Origin: Streptomyces sp. AC550_RSS872
Lineage (GTDB): Bacteria; Actinomycetota; Actinomycetes; Streptomycetales; Streptomycetaceae
DNA: 64,000 bases
NCBI RefSeq assembly: GCF_019049285.1
Contig: NZ_JAGMUL010000004.1
Location: 1 to 64,000 of the forward strand
Direction of reading: 5' to 3'
Of this stretch, positions 32,930-41,804 are shown piece after piece (position 1 is the stretch's first letter; every line of letters begins with the position of its first letter). A program made the position numbers and the translations under genes. The notes under the pieces are model-generated. The model saw only the letters and a list, made by a program, of their open reading frames with translations, did not search any database and was not told the origin of the DNA.

Positions 32930-34380
32930 ACAGGGTGCTGCGCCGGTTCCGGTCGCTGCCGATCCGGTCGCGGCTGGCGCTGTTGGTGGCGGCGGCGGTG
33001 GCGTTCGCGGTGGCGGCGGTTTCGGTGACGTGCTGGTTCATTGTGCAGGGGAAGCTGTACGCGCAGGTGGACGAGGACCTGAAGAGGGTCGCGGCCATCA
33101 AGGGGCCTCAGCAGATCGCGCAGATCGGGGACGCGTACACCGAGTGCACCCAGACTCCCCAGCAGACACTCAACAACTTCCGGACCACCTACTCACAGGT
33201 GGTCAAGGCTGACGGAACCCCCTGCCTCCTCCCGAACTCGCTGGGCGTCGTCAACGTCACCCAGTCCGACCAGGACGCGATCAAGAGGGGTGGCGACGGC
33301 TTCTTCCGCAACGGCACCAACGAGGACGGCGACGACCTCCGTGTCCTGACGTTTCCCATCACCCTCAGGGACTCGGTCACCGGGGCCGAGTCGGACGCCG
33401 CCCTCGTGGTGGGCGTACCCCTGAAGGGCACCCAGTCCACCCTCAACGACCTCGCCCTGATCCTCCTCCTCGTCTCCGGCGTGGGAGTGGTGGGCGCGGG
33501 CGCCGCCGGCCTGGCCGTGGCCCGCGCCGGTCTCCGCCCCGTCGACAAGCTCACCGACGCCGTGGAACACGTCGCCCGCACCGAGGACCTGAACATCCGC
33601 ATCCCGGTCGAGGACGACTCCGAGGACGAGGTGGCCCGCCTCTCCCGCTCCTTCAACTCCATGACCTCGGCCCTGGCCAGCTCCCGCGAGTTGCAACAGC
33701 AGCTCATCGCCGACGCCGGCCACGAACTGCGCACCCCCCTCACCTCCCTGCGCACCAACATCGAACTCCTCACCCGCAGCGAGGAGACGGGACGCCCGAT
33801 CCCCGAGGCCGACCGCAAGGCCCTCCTCGCCTCGGTCAAGGCCCAGATGACCGAACTGGCCGCTCTGATCGGCGACTTGCAGGAACTGTCCCGCTCGGAG
33901 GGCCAGCGCGGCGAACGCGTCCAGGTGATCTCGCTGGAGGACACGGTCGAGTCGGCCCTGCGCCGCGCCCGCCTCCGCGGTCCGGAACTGACGATCACGG
34001 CCGACGTCCAGCCCTGGTACGTCCGCGCGGAACCGGCGGCTCTTGAGCGTGCGGTGGTCAACATCCTCGACAACGCGGTGAAGTTCAGCCCCGAGGGCGG
34101 CACGATCGAGGTGCAGCTCGCCGATGGTGTCCTGACCGTCCGCGACCACGGCCCCGGCATCCCCGCCGACGAACTCCCCCACGTCTTCGACCGCTTCTGG
34201 CGCTCACCGAGTGCGCGTGCCCTGCCGGGGTCGGGGCTGGGTCTGTCCATCGTGGCACGTACGGTGCAGCAGGCGGGCGGGCAGGTCACGCTGGCGCACG
34301 CGGAGGGCGGCGGGACCGTGGCGACGGTACGGCTGCCGGGGGCGCCGACGCCGCCGCCTGCGGAGCCGCAGGAGTCCTAG
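32926..34380 (+). CDS. Sensor histidine kinase
   Basis: 484 residues. Transmembrane helix 1 is about residues 16-38, followed by a ~130-residue extracellular sensor with two Cys ([19 protein letters not shown]), helix 2 ([23 protein letters not shown]), HAMP, the phospho-acceptor His266 in [13 protein letters not shown], and an ATP-binding domain with N box (NILDNAVKF) and G boxes ([17 protein letters not shown]). It partners the response regulator encoded immediately upstream. The two Cys could form a disulfide sensor. Signal unknown. Confidence 0.93.
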   Translation: MNRVLRRFRSLPIRSRLALLVAAAVAFAVAAVSVTCWFIVQGKLYAQVDEDLKRVAAIKGPQQIAQIGDAYTECTQTPQQTLNNFRTTYSQVVKADGTPCLLPNSLGVVNVTQSDQDAIKRGGDGFFRNGTNEDGDDLRVLTFPITLRDSVTGAESDAALVVGVPLKGTQSTLNDLALILLLVSGVGVVGAGAAGLAVARAGLRPVDKLTDAVEHVARTEDLNIRIPVEDDSEDEVARLSRSFNSMTSALASSRELQQQLIADAGHELRTPLTSLRTNIELLTRSEETGRPIPEADRKALLASVKAQMTELAALIGDLQELSRSEGQRGERVQVISLEDTVESALRRARLRGPELTITADVQPWYVRAEPAALERAVVNILDNAVKFSPEGGTIEVQLADGVLTVRDHGPGIPADELPHVFDRFWRSPSARALPGSGLGLSIVARTVQQAGGQVTLAHAEGGGTVATVRLPGAPTPPPAEPQES

Positions 34381-34421
34381 CTTCAACTCTGACTTTGCTC
34401 AGCGGCGTTGCTTATTCAAAG

Positions 34422-34452
34422 CGGCCGGGAATGGAGATCCACTTCCCGGCCG
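34422..34452 (+). terminator. Stem-loop terminator after the histidine kinase
   Basis: CGGCCGGGAA (34422-34431) pairs with TTCCCGGCCG (34443-34452) around TGGAGATCCAC, flanked by AAAG upstream and TTTC downstream. It lies 42 bp after the kinase stop. Confidence 0.75.
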
Positions 34453-34482
34453 TTTCCCCTACGCTCGTGGCGAGGGGGAGCC

Positions 34483-34986
34483 ATGTTGAAGAACTCGCGA
34501 TCGAAAATCGCCCTGTGGACCACCTTGGGCGTCATGTTCACGGGCGGTGCTGTTTCGCTTCTCGTCCTGGCGTTGGTGTCGGGGTCGGACGAGGAGCCGC
34601 ACGCACGGGGGGCCGCGTCGACCAGCTGGTACACCACGCGGCCGCCGGAGACGTCCGACACGCCGATCGGAGGACCGAGCGATCCGGGCCAGGGCGCAAC
34701 CCAGGGGCCGAGCGACGGCGGGACCGTCACACCGACCAGGGAACCGACCGAGCCGGGTGAGCCGACCGAGCTCCCGACCCCGGTGACCGTCGTGACCCAG
34801 ACCGTCGTCGCGGTGCCCCCGGGCGCTGGTGGCGACGGCCCCGGCTCGCTGATCACGGCCTTCGGCTCCCTGCTGAGCGGCGCGGCGGCGGTCGGCACCC
34901 TGCTTCACGCCGTCCACCTGAGCCGACAGAACCGCAGCGCCGTCGCGACGACGGACGACGACGCGACTCCGGCGCCCAGTTCTTGA
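34483..34986 (+). CDS. Membrane protein with Pro/Thr-rich linker, function unknown
   Basis: 167 residues from an ATG with GAGGGGGAG upstream. An N-terminal transmembrane helix (IALWTTLGVMFTGGAVSLLVLALV), a ~90-residue extracytoplasmic low-complexity linker rich in Pro, Thr and Glu (REPTEPGEPTELPTPVTV), and a second helix (SLITAFGSLLSGAAAVGTLLHAV) are visible. The C-terminus is short and polar. No enzymatic motif was found. The upstream kinase terminator makes it a separate unit. Confidence 0.68.
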   Translation: MLKNSRSKIALWTTLGVMFTGGAVSLLVLALVSGSDEEPHARGAASTSWYTTRPPETSDTPIGGPSDPGQGATQGPSDGGTVTPTREPTEPGEPTELPTPVTVVTQTVVAVPPGAGGDGPGSLITAFGSLLSGAAAVGTLLHAVHLSRQNRSAVATTDDDATPAPSS

Positions 34987-34989
34987 GAG

Positions 34990-35165
34990 GCGAGGAAGGA
35001 CGCCCAGGGGTCGCGCCGAAGACAAGTGCCCAACCGTCCGGGTTCTTGCTGTCGCGGACGGGGACCATGCCGGGGTGGCCGTCGGCGACCTCAACGCAGT
35101 CGTTTGTCTCCGCCTTCGCTGTAGGACGACTTGCGCCACACGGCGGTGGTGCGGTCAGGTGTCAC
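34990..35165 (-). pseudogene. Frameshifted DUF397 gene remnant
   Basis: On the minus strand a GTG at 35165 opens VTPDRTTAVWRKSSYSEGG, a standard DUF397 N-terminus. A one-base insertion around GACAAACGAC shifts the reading. In the next frame NDCVEVADGHPGMVPVRDSKNPDGWALVFG continues the family. A second shift near GCGACCCC leads to PWASFLAS in a third frame. The expected ~60-residue protein is therefore broken twice. DUF397 genes normally accompany XRE-family regulators, and none remains here. Confidence 0.7.
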
Positions 35166-35270
35166 GCGGTCTCCTTCACGCCGTGCACGAACGCGGACCA
35201 CGAGGACGCCCCGAAGAGCAGCACGTCGCCCGCGGGGACCTTGGGCCTCGAACCCCGGTCACCTCCACTC
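35162..35270 (-). pseudogene. C-terminal fragment of a second DUF397 gene
   Basis: In the frame ending at 35162 the segment KVPAGDVLLFGASSWSAFVHGVKETA matches the C-terminus of DUF397 proteins. The upstream two thirds (WxKSSYS, NCVEVA) are missing, and the frame runs into low-complexity sequence. Its stop overlaps the start of the other DUF397 remnant (GTGA), preserving the usual tandem arrangement. It is a truncated gene. Confidence 0.65.
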
Positions 35271-35764
35271 GCCGAGGGTCGGCCGTTCGGCCGAGGCCGA
35301 GGGCGAGGGTGGGGAGCAGGGGGAAGCCCGGCCTTTCGGCCGAGGCGCAACAAATGTACGGGGCACGAGAGTTGGAGGCGCGGCGCCCGCCCAACTCCCT
35401 CCCCCCGGACCGGGCCGGGCGCCCGCCCATACGCGTGGAACATGATCGCGAACGCACACGACACCGGCGTCGCACCTTGCCCGCCCCGCACCCCATGGCC
35501 AGATGTCCAGGCGGTCACTGACCCGCGTAGCGTCCGTCGAGTTCCTCAACTCACGTATCAGCTATCGGAGTTACTCCTGTTGCGCGGCGGCGGACCAAAG
35601 CCGATAAAACCCGACAGACACCCCCACCCAGCTGTCGATGTCCTGTCATCCTCACCTGATCCCGACCCTACCCGCGAGTTCTCTGCAATCTTCCTGGCTG
35701 TCAGACAGGTGCCGACCGGACCCGTCGGCGCCCGTGCACAGCACACAGGAGTGAGCCAACCCCC
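35271..35764. other. Intergenic region without a supportable gene
   Basis: About 490 bp between DUF397 remnants and the secreted-protein gene. GC-rich segments with short self-complementary stretches (GGCCGTTCGGCCGAGGCC about 35280, GGCCTTTCGGCCGAGGC about 35330) pass into AT-richer sequence from about 35540, which probably holds the promoter of the downstream gene. ORFs here look like chance reading frames. Confidence 0.5.
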
Positions 35765-36622
35765 ATGCGACTCATTCGCAAATCGACGCTCAAGAAGAGC
35801 GCCCTGAGCATCGCTTCCGCCGCCCTCGCCATATCCGGGGTGCTGGCGGGCGCCGGTTCCGCCCAGGCGGCCGGTCCCGGTGGCGCTCAGAACGTCCGGG
35901 GCGTCGACCCCGGCGACACCGACCTGATGATCGAGCGGCTCTGCGGCCAGGAGGGCAGCCTGACGGGCGTCTACGGCGCCCTCAACGTCGACACCGGCGA
36001 GTTCAAGACCCGGGACGAGTACCTGCGGGACGTCTTCGGGCTGTGGGTGCCCGCCGGTTCGTGGGAGCTGTTCCGCGGCTGGTGCGGTTACGCCGAGGCC
36101 TCGACCTGGTCCATCAAGGGCGAGCCGGTCCGCACGTCCCGGTGGATCGGCAACCGGGGCTCGGCGGACGACAAGGAGACGTTCGTCAGCAGCTACGGCA
36201 CCAAGACGTTCGCCAAGAAGAGTGTTGGGGGCGAGATCAGTTTCTCCCTCGCCAAGAGCATCTTCTCGGGCAGCGTGGGCGGCAGCGCCGGTTACGAGTG
36301 GGGCTGGGAGAAGGAGTCCCGGTTCGAGACCCGCAGCGAGAAGACCATCCCGCCGTGCCGGCAGGTGGCCGTGACGTGGACGCCGTACCAGCGCGTGGTG
36401 CGCGTGAACCCGGTCTTCTACGTCGAGGACTACCAGTGGAACAAGGGTGACGGCGAGGTCACCGCCCATACCTGGCGTGGCCGGGACGCGAGCTGGAAGA
36501 CGATCTACTCGTACGGCTACTACATCGACGGCGTCTCCGACAAGCTCCTGCCCAACGGCCAGCCCGACGGCCGCGAGGACAAGATCGAGGAGAAGCTGGA
36601 CCCCAACACCTGCACCAAGTAG
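35765..36622 (+). CDS. Secreted protein with aerolysin/ETX-MTX2-like central region
   Basis: 285 residues with a strong signal peptide (MRLIRKSTLKKSALSIASAALAISG..., cleavage near AQA-A at 35). Residues ~135-220 show a pattern seen in ETX/MTX2-type beta-pore-forming proteins: long alternating Ser/Thr strands (KKSVGGEISFSLAKSIFSGS, then GSAGYEWGWEKESRF), followed by an IPPCRQVAVTWTPYQRVV segment like the family's PPxxxVxV strand. Four cysteines (60, 107, 198, 283) may form disulfides. This similarity is from pattern reading only. The protein could equally be an uncharacterised secreted structural protein. Confidence 0.7.
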   Translation: MRLIRKSTLKKSALSIASAALAISGVLAGAGSAQAAGPGGAQNVRGVDPGDTDLMIERLCGQEGSLTGVYGALNVDTGEFKTRDEYLRDVFGLWVPAGSWELFRGWCGYAEASTWSIKGEPVRTSRWIGNRGSADDKETFVSSYGTKTFAKKSVGGEISFSLAKSIFSGSVGGSAGYEWGWEKESRFETRSEKTIPPCRQVAVTWTPYQRVVRVNPVFYVEDYQWNKGDGEVTAHTWRGRDASWKTIYSYGYYIDGVSDKLLPNGQPDGREDKIEEKLDPNTCTK

Positions 36623-36692
36623 GCAACCCTTCCGTGCGGGGGCGGCGACCGCTCTTCGGAGCAACCATCCCCCGCACGGAACGGATCGCCGC

Positions 36693-38774
36693 ATGCGTGA
36701 GCAGCACAGCAAGGCCCGGCCCCGGCACCGCAGAAGCCGCAAGGCCCTGGTGGTCGGGGTCCCCCTCGCCCTGACCGCCGCCGGCACCCTCGCCCACGGC
36801 ACCGACCTCGGCCTCCTCGGCGCCGACGCCCAGGAGCAGGCGGCCGCCTCGACCGCCGCCGCCCCCGCCTGGGCCACGGCCACCGCCGACAGCTTCGCCT
36901 CCGTCGACTCCCTTGGCCAGAAGGGCACTTACGGGGGGCGGGACGGGCAGATCGTCACCGTTAAGACGCAGGCCGACCTGGAGAAGTACGCGACGGCCGC
37001 CGAGCCGCACGTCATCGTCGTCGCCGGGACCATCACCATGAACCCGGTCGGGAAAGAGATCAAGGTCCGGTCGGACAAGACCATCGTCGGGGCCGGGACG
37101 TCCGGGCACATCGTCGGCGGTGGCTTCTTCCTCGGCCAAGGGGTCCACAACGTCATCATCCGGAACCTCACCATCCGGGACGCGTACCAAGGCATCTGGA
37201 ACGACAAGGACCACGACTTCGACGCCATCCAGATGGACGGCGCCCACCATGTGTGGATCGACCAGAACGATCTGCGGCACATGGCCGACGGGCTCATCGA
37301 CGTCCGCAAGGACAGCACGAACGTGACCGTGTCCTGGAACAAGCTCAGCCAGAACAACAAGACCTTCGGCATCGGCTGGACCGAGAACGTCAAGACGGAC
37401 ATCACGATCCACCACAACTGGATCCGCGAGACCGAGCAGCGCAACCCGTCCACCGACAACGCCGCCCACGCGCACCTCTACAACAACTTCCTGGAGGACG
37501 TGGCGGGCACGGCCATCAAGTCCTCGTACGGCAACTACTCGCGCGGCAGGACCGCGATGGTCCTGGAGAACTCCTGCTTCCAGGGCATGAACAACCCCGT
37601 CACCAAGGACAGCACCGCCACGCTCGTCCAGCGCGGCAACGTGTTCTCGGGGACGAGCGGCCGTAACGAGAGCGGGGGTACGGCCTTCGACCCGAAGGCG
37701 TACTACGCGTACACGCTCGACACGGCAGCCGATGTCCCGGCCCTCCTCAAGTCCACTGCGGGACCGCGTAGTTCCATCGGTACGACCGGTAGCGCCGACG
37801 CGAGCACCAAAGCGGCCGCCACCACCCTCACCGTCGCCAAGGACGGCAGCGGGCAGTACTCGACCGTGCAGGGGGCCGTGAACGCCGTACCGGCGAACAA
37901 CGCGTCGCGGGTCGTGATCGCCGTCAAGCCCGGGACGTACCGGGAGACCGTGAAGGTCCCGTCCAACAAGCCGCACGTCACCATCCAGGGCACCGGGGGC
38001 AGCCGCAAGGACACGGTCATCGTCTACAACAACGCGGCCGGGACCCCGAAGCCGGGCGGCGGCACCTACGGCACCGGGGGCAGCGCCACCGTCGCCGTCG
38101 AGGCCGACGACTTCCAGGCCCGCAACCTGACGATCTCCAACGACTTCGACGAGAAGGCGAACCAGAACCTGAGCGGCCACCAGGCCGTGGCCCTGCGTAC
38201 CGCCGCCGACAAGGTGTTCCTGGACGGGATCATCACCGAGGGCGACCAGGACACCCTGCTGCTGGACACCGCCGCGAAGGACAGGCTCGGCCGGGTCTAC
38301 GTCAGGAACTCCCACGTCACCGGCAACGTCGACTTCATCTTCGGCCGGGCGTCGGCCGTGATCGACCGCTCGGTCATCACGCTGAAGAAGCGCTGGGACG
38401 GCACGTCGGCCGGCTATGTCACCGCCCCCAGCACGGCCGCGAACCGCAAGGGCATCCTGATCGCCAACTCGGCCGTGAACGGCGACGTCTCCGCGTCCAG
38501 CTTCTATCTGGGCCGCCCCTGGCACGCGGGCGGCGACGCGACCCTCGACCCCCAGACGACGGTCCGCAACACGACCCTCAGCGCGGCGGTCAAGTCCACG
38601 CCCTGGACGGACATGAGCGGGTTCTCCTGGAAGGACGACCGGTTCGCCGAGTACAAGAACACGGGCCCAGGTTCCGGCCCGGCCGGCTCCGACCGCCCGC
38701 ATCTGAGCGACGCCCAGGCCGCCGGCCAGGAGGTCGCGGACTGGCTGGGCGACTGGACGCCCGCGGCTTCCTGA
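36693..38774 (+). CDS. Secreted pectate lyase-pectin methylesterase fusion
   Basis: 693 residues from MREQHSKARPRHRR. A long n-region with a hydrophobic core ([17 protein letters not shown]) serves export. Residues ~60-375 are a PL1 pectate lyase right-handed beta-helix (HHVWIDQNDLRHMADGLIDVRKDSTNVTVSWNKL, HLYNNFLEDV). Residues ~390-690 are a CE8 pectin methylesterase with LTVAKDGSGQYSTVQGAVNAVP, EGDQDTLLLD, catalytic GNVDFIFGRA and arginine motif FYLGRPW. Removing methyl esters and cleaving the resulting polygalacturonate in one polypeptide is an efficient pairing for plant debris. In-frame sequence upstream to 36447 overlaps the previous gene. Confidence 0.92.
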   Translation: MREQHSKARPRHRRSRKALVVGVPLALTAAGTLAHGTDLGLLGADAQEQAAASTAAAPAWATATADSFASVDSLGQKGTYGGRDGQIVTVKTQADLEKYATAAEPHVIVVAGTITMNPVGKEIKVRSDKTIVGAGTSGHIVGGGFFLGQGVHNVIIRNLTIRDAYQGIWNDKDHDFDAIQMDGAHHVWIDQNDLRHMADGLIDVRKDSTNVTVSWNKLSQNNKTFGIGWTENVKTDITIHHNWIRETEQRNPSTDNAAHAHLYNNFLEDVAGTAIKSSYGNYSRGRTAMVLENSCFQGMNNPVTKDSTATLVQRGNVFSGTSGRNESGGTAFDPKAYYAYTLDTAADVPALLKSTAGPRSSIGTTGSADASTKAAATTLTVAKDGSGQYSTVQGAVNAVPANNASRVVIAVKPGTYRETVKVPSNKPHVTIQGTGGSRKDTVIVYNNAAGTPKPGGGTYGTGGSATVAVEADDFQARNLTISNDFDEKANQNLSGHQAVALRTAADKVFLDGIITEGDQDTLLLDTAAKDRLGRVYVRNSHVTGNVDFIFGRASAVIDRSVITLKKRWDGTSAGYVTAPSTAANRKGILIANSAVNGDVSASSFYLGRPWHAGGDATLDPQTTVRNTTLSAAVKSTPWTDMSGFSWKDDRFAEYKNTGPGSGPAGSDRPHLSDAQAAGQEVADWLGDWTPAAS

Positions 38775-38925
38775 GCTCTGCGGGCCGCCGCTCGTCCGCT
38801 CAACGTCAAGGCAGGCGCGGGGGATCGTCAAGAGCAGTCAAACGATCAACCATAAGTCCCCCGTGCCCGTCCATGATTCCGCAAGGTGAAATTCTGGTTC
38901 GAGTTTCGGGCGTACGTTCCACCCC

Positions 38926-39696
38926 GTGAACTCTGACAGAGCCGTTGGCGCCCAGCCGACCGTATCCGCCCACAGGCGGTTCGCCCTTGCCTCTCCTGCC
39001 CGCCGCGCACTCCTGCGGTTCGGGCTCACCGGGACCGCGGCGCTGGGGGCCACTGCGGCCCTCGGCGCCGCTCCCGCCTCCGCCACGCCCACCGCCCCCG
39101 CGCGCCGTCGCCCCAGTACGCCCGAGGAGGCCCTGTGCGAGCTCGCCGCGGGCAACCAGCGCTGGCGTACGTTCCGTGAGCGCCATCCGGACGAGTCGCC
39201 GACCGTGCGACAGGAGCTGACCACGGGACAGCATCCCTTCGCGGTCGTCCTCGGCTGCATCGACTCCCGCGTCCCGCCGGAGCTGGTCTTCGACCAGGGC
39301 CTCGGTGACCTGATGACCGTGCGCTCCGCCGGCGAGGTCCTGGACGAGGCCGTACTCGGCAGCGTCGCCTACGGCGTGCTCGAACTGGACATCCCCCTGG
39401 TCGTGGTCCTCGGACACCAGTCGTGCGGTGCCGTGAAGGCGGCCGTCGAGTCGGACGAGTCCGGCAAGCGGCTGCCGGCCCACATCCAGTACATAGCCGA
39501 CCAGATAGCCCCGAACATAGACCGCACCCAGGAGGGCGACGCCCGCATCGCCTCCACCATCGACGCCAACGTACGGGCCGTCCACGCCCGCCTCGCCGCG
39601 GAGCCCGACCTCGCCGCGAAGGTCACCGCCGGCAAGCTGGCCATCGTGGGCGCCCGTTACGACCTGACCAGCCAGCGGGTCCGGCGGATCGCCTGA
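38926..39696 (+). CDS. Secreted beta-class carbonic anhydrase
   Basis: 256 residues, GTG start. Zinc ligands Cys111, His164 and Cys167 (CIDSRVPPE, GHQSCGAV) and the Asp113-Arg115 dyad are intact, with the family's SAGE and LVVVLGH segments. The N-terminus SPARRALLRFGLTGTAALGATAALGAAPASA looks like a twin-arginine signal, so the enzyme is probably exported folded with zinc. It interconverts CO2 and bicarbonate. It is a single gene converging on the PIN-domain gene, with a hairpin between. Confidence 0.92.
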   Translation: MNSDRAVGAQPTVSAHRRFALASPARRALLRFGLTGTAALGATAALGAAPASATPTAPARRRPSTPEEALCELAAGNQRWRTFRERHPDESPTVRQELTTGQHPFAVVLGCIDSRVPPELVFDQGLGDLMTVRSAGEVLDEAVLGSVAYGVLELDIPLVVVLGHQSCGAVKAAVESDESGKRLPAHIQYIADQIAPNIDRTQEGDARIASTIDANVRAVHARLAAEPDLAAKVTAGKLAIVGARYDLTSQRVRRIA

Positions 39697-39715
39697 CGCC
39701 CGCGAGCACAGGCCG

Positions 39716-39755
39716 CCCGGCATGCCCGGCGTCAGCGGAAGCCGAGCATGCCGGG
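39716..39755. terminator. Bidirectional hairpin between carbonic anhydrase and PIN genes
   Basis: CCCGGCATGC (39716-39725) pairs perfectly with GCATGCCGGG (39746-39755). It begins 20 bp after the carbonic anhydrase stop and overlaps the last codons of the convergent PIN-domain gene. Confidence 0.6.
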
Positions 39756-40130
39756 GGAGTCGATGTCGACGGTGACCACGCCCGGCGGATAGTTCTGCTC
39801 CCCGTCGGTGAGCAGGATCGACATCCCTGCGAACTCCGCGCGCGGCAAGGCGCAGTACAGGGCGTGGCAGGTGTCGGCGCCGCCGTATCCGTCCCTGATC
39901 ATCGTGCCGACGCTGACCGCCGCCACCATGTCCAGCGGATCGACCACGACCGAGGAAAAGGCAAGCACTCGTCGTGCGGCCCCGGCGTCCTCGGACTCCG
40001 CCTGCATGAGACAAGCGGCGGGAACGCGGAGGAGGTCGCCCGGGGTACGTGCCATGTTCCCGGCGAGAAGATTCAGCGTCTTGTGCCCGTCGGCGAGGGC
40101 ACGCGTGGCGCCGGTGTCGAGAATGATCAC
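39732..40130 (-). CDS. PIN-domain protein, VapC-like toxin candidate
   Basis: 132 residues with a GTG start overlapping the antitoxin-like stop (GTGA). The N-terminal acidic residue of the PIN site is visible (MIILDTGATRAL, Asp5), with further acids in the middle (QAESEDAG) and towards the C-terminus (GGADTCHA, TDGEQNYP). PIN toxins are RNases cleaving tRNA or mRNA. Sequence between the acids is atypical, so activity is uncertain. With the upstream ribbon-helix-helix gene it forms a VapBC-like pair. Confidence 0.7.
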   Translation of the reverse strand: MIILDTGATRALADGHKTLNLLAGNMARTPGDLLRVPAACLMQAESEDAGAARRVLAFSSVVVDPLDMVAAVSVGTMIRDGYGGADTCHALYCALPRAEFAGMSILLTDGEQNYPPGVVTVDIDSPGMLGFR

Positions 40131-40414
40131 GCAGCCGCTCCACGGGCCTTGCGGACCTTCTCGGCAGCGATCCGGTTGATGTTGCCCAGTACGTCGGGCG
40201 CCTTGTCGAACTCCTCATCGCTGATGTCAAGGCCGATCACGTCACGGACGACTTGCCGGTCCGCCGCCACGCGCTCGGCGATCTGCGCCGCTGTGGGTTG
40301 CTCCGCGGCCAGCTGCTCGACCAACTGCCCCAAAGTCATGCCCCGCTCCTTCGCCACCTGGGCGAGCTGGTCGCGAGCCTGTCGGGACACCTGGATGGTC
40401 GTGTGCTCTGCCAT
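40127..40414 (-). CDS. Ribbon-helix-helix antitoxin-like protein
   Basis: 95 residues from MAEHTTIQVSRQARDQLAQVAKERGMTLGQLVEQLA, the N-terminal beta strand plus two helices of an Arc/CopG-type DNA-binding antitoxin. The C-terminal half (DEEFDKAPDVLGNINRIAAEKVRKARGAAA) would wrap the toxin. Its stop overlaps the PIN gene start. Upstream in-frame sequence to 40576 lacks ribosome-site context. Such pairs usually autoregulate from the promoter just upstream. Confidence 0.78.
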   Translation of the reverse strand: MAEHTTIQVSRQARDQLAQVAKERGMTLGQLVEQLAAEQPTAAQIAERVAADRQVVRDVIGLDISDEEFDKAPDVLGNINRIAAEKVRKARGAAA

Positions 40415-40505
40415 GCCATCACCATAGTCGCGCCACGGCAGAGGGGCCCGGTTTCCCACTCGGTTCGTCCAAAAGGTGTGAGACCCGGCGATCTCTTGCA
40501 TGGTT

Positions 40506-41711
40506 CTATTTCCCGCCGATCGCCAGCCCGGTTCCCTCCAACCGCACCCTGATCCCGTCCTCCTCCACCCGCACATCCCGCAACCGCACCTGCCCGCTCG
40601 GCGGCTCCGGGAGGCGGAAGCCCAGGGACAGCTGGTCGGCGAGGACCGGGCGGGTGAGACGGGGCAGGGCGTCGAGGAGGGCGGGGTCGAAGCCCAGGAG
40701 CCCCAGGAGCTGGGGGTGGTCGAGGGCCAGGTCGATGAGGTTCAGCCGCATGGCCTGCTGGACGAAGCGCGGGGTGCCGGTCAGGTCGGTCAGCTTGGAC
40801 TCGTTGCGCAGGGCCGCGCGGACGACCGAGTCGGGCACTCCGAGGCGCCGCACGACCGACGGGATCGACAGGAGCGCCTTCGCCTTGCGGGTCTCGTGGG
40901 TGAGGCGGGCCGCCGACTTCCGGCTCAGGTGCAGGCCCTCCGAGGTGCGGGCGCCGGGGCGGTACGTGGCCAGGTCGCCGATGTCCAGGCGCATGCCGCC
41001 GATGTGGGTGGCGATGCCACGGTCGCCGTTCCGCACGATCCGGGCCTCGGCCCGCAGGCTGAGGTCGTGCCCGGCGACCGGCAGGGTGCCGCGCGCCCGG
41101 ACCCGGTCGTGGCCCTCGCCGGTGAACGTCACCTGGGACGCGCCGAGTTCACGGTTCAGGTCGGCGAAGGAGAGCAGGACGTCGCCCTCCAGGCGGGGGA
41201 CGTCGGCGCCGCGTACCGACGTCAGGCCGTCGGTGTCCAGTCGTACGTCTCGCGCGGTCGCCGTCACCTGCGCGAGCGAGACCCGGTCGGCGGCCACGTC
41301 GGGGACCGTCACCTTCACCGAGTCCAGCCGCTCGTCGGCGACCTGGGTGAGGAAGGGGAAGCCGTCGATCTGGACTTCGGGGGCGACCGCCAGGTTCAGA
41401 CGGTCCTTGAGGGTGTCCGCCGCTCTGCGCTCGGCATAGAGGAGGGCCCAGCGGTCGGCGAGGGTGAGGAAGGCGGCCAGGACGACGAGGCCGACCACGG
41501 CCTTCATCGCGAACGACAGGCCCGCGAGCCGGCTCCGCCGCTTGCGGCGGCTGCCCCGGCGGTGGTTGGGCGGAGCCCAGGGATCGTCCTGGGCCTCCGC
41601 CTCGTCCCGCTCCTCGAGGAGGAACTCCGTCAGTGGACCATCGTCCAGACTGGCGAGTTCGTCATATGGGTTTGGATAGGAATGCGCCGGTATGGGGTGG
41701 GGGGAACGCAT
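40506..41711 (-). CDS. DUF2993 (LmeA-like) protein with cytoplasmic N-terminus
   Basis: 401 residues from MRSPHPIPAHSYPNPY. An ~80-residue acidic-then-basic cytoplasmic leader (PNHRRGSRRKRRSR) precedes a transmembrane helix (AVVGLVVLAAFLTLADRWALLYA), then the lipid-binding core with APEVQIDGFPFLTQVADERLDSVKVTVPD. That is the same core motif as in the smaller DUF2993 protein at 25009-25746. Two DUF2993 genes in one window suggest related envelope lipid functions. No operon partner. Confidence 0.83.
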   Translation of the reverse strand: MRSPHPIPAHSYPNPYDELASLDDGPLTEFLLEERDEAEAQDDPWAPPNHRRGSRRKRRSRLAGLSFAMKAVVGLVVLAAFLTLADRWALLYAERRAADTLKDRLNLAVAPEVQIDGFPFLTQVADERLDSVKVTVPDVAADRVSLAQVTATARDVRLDTDGLTSVRGADVPRLEGDVLLSFADLNRELGASQVTFTGEGHDRVRARGTLPVAGHDLSLRAEARIVRNGDRGIATHIGGMRLDIGDLATYRPGARTSEGLHLSRKSAARLTHETRKAKALLSIPSVVRRLGVPDSVVRAALRNESKLTDLTGTPRFVQQAMRLNLIDLALDHPQLLGLLGFDPALLDALPRLTRPVLADQLSLGFRLPEPPSGQVRLRDVRVEEDGIRVRLEGTGLAIGGK

Positions 41712-41804
41712 CGGCCCATCCGACCATGCGCACACCCCCCACCCGCAACCTCTACCGGAGGTTTGCGATCTAGTTCACGCCGGTTCACTTACTACCGTGT
41801 TGAA

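Noticed and set aside
35235..35265. GGGGTTCGAGGCCC on the minus strand, resembling a tRNA T-arm
   Set aside because: No matching acceptor, D- or anticodon arms precede it. It lies in the DUF397 remnant.
36459..38831. A 790-codon open frame on the minus strand
   Set aside because: It is the complement of the pectate lyase-methylesterase gene, whose catalytic motifs are unambiguous.
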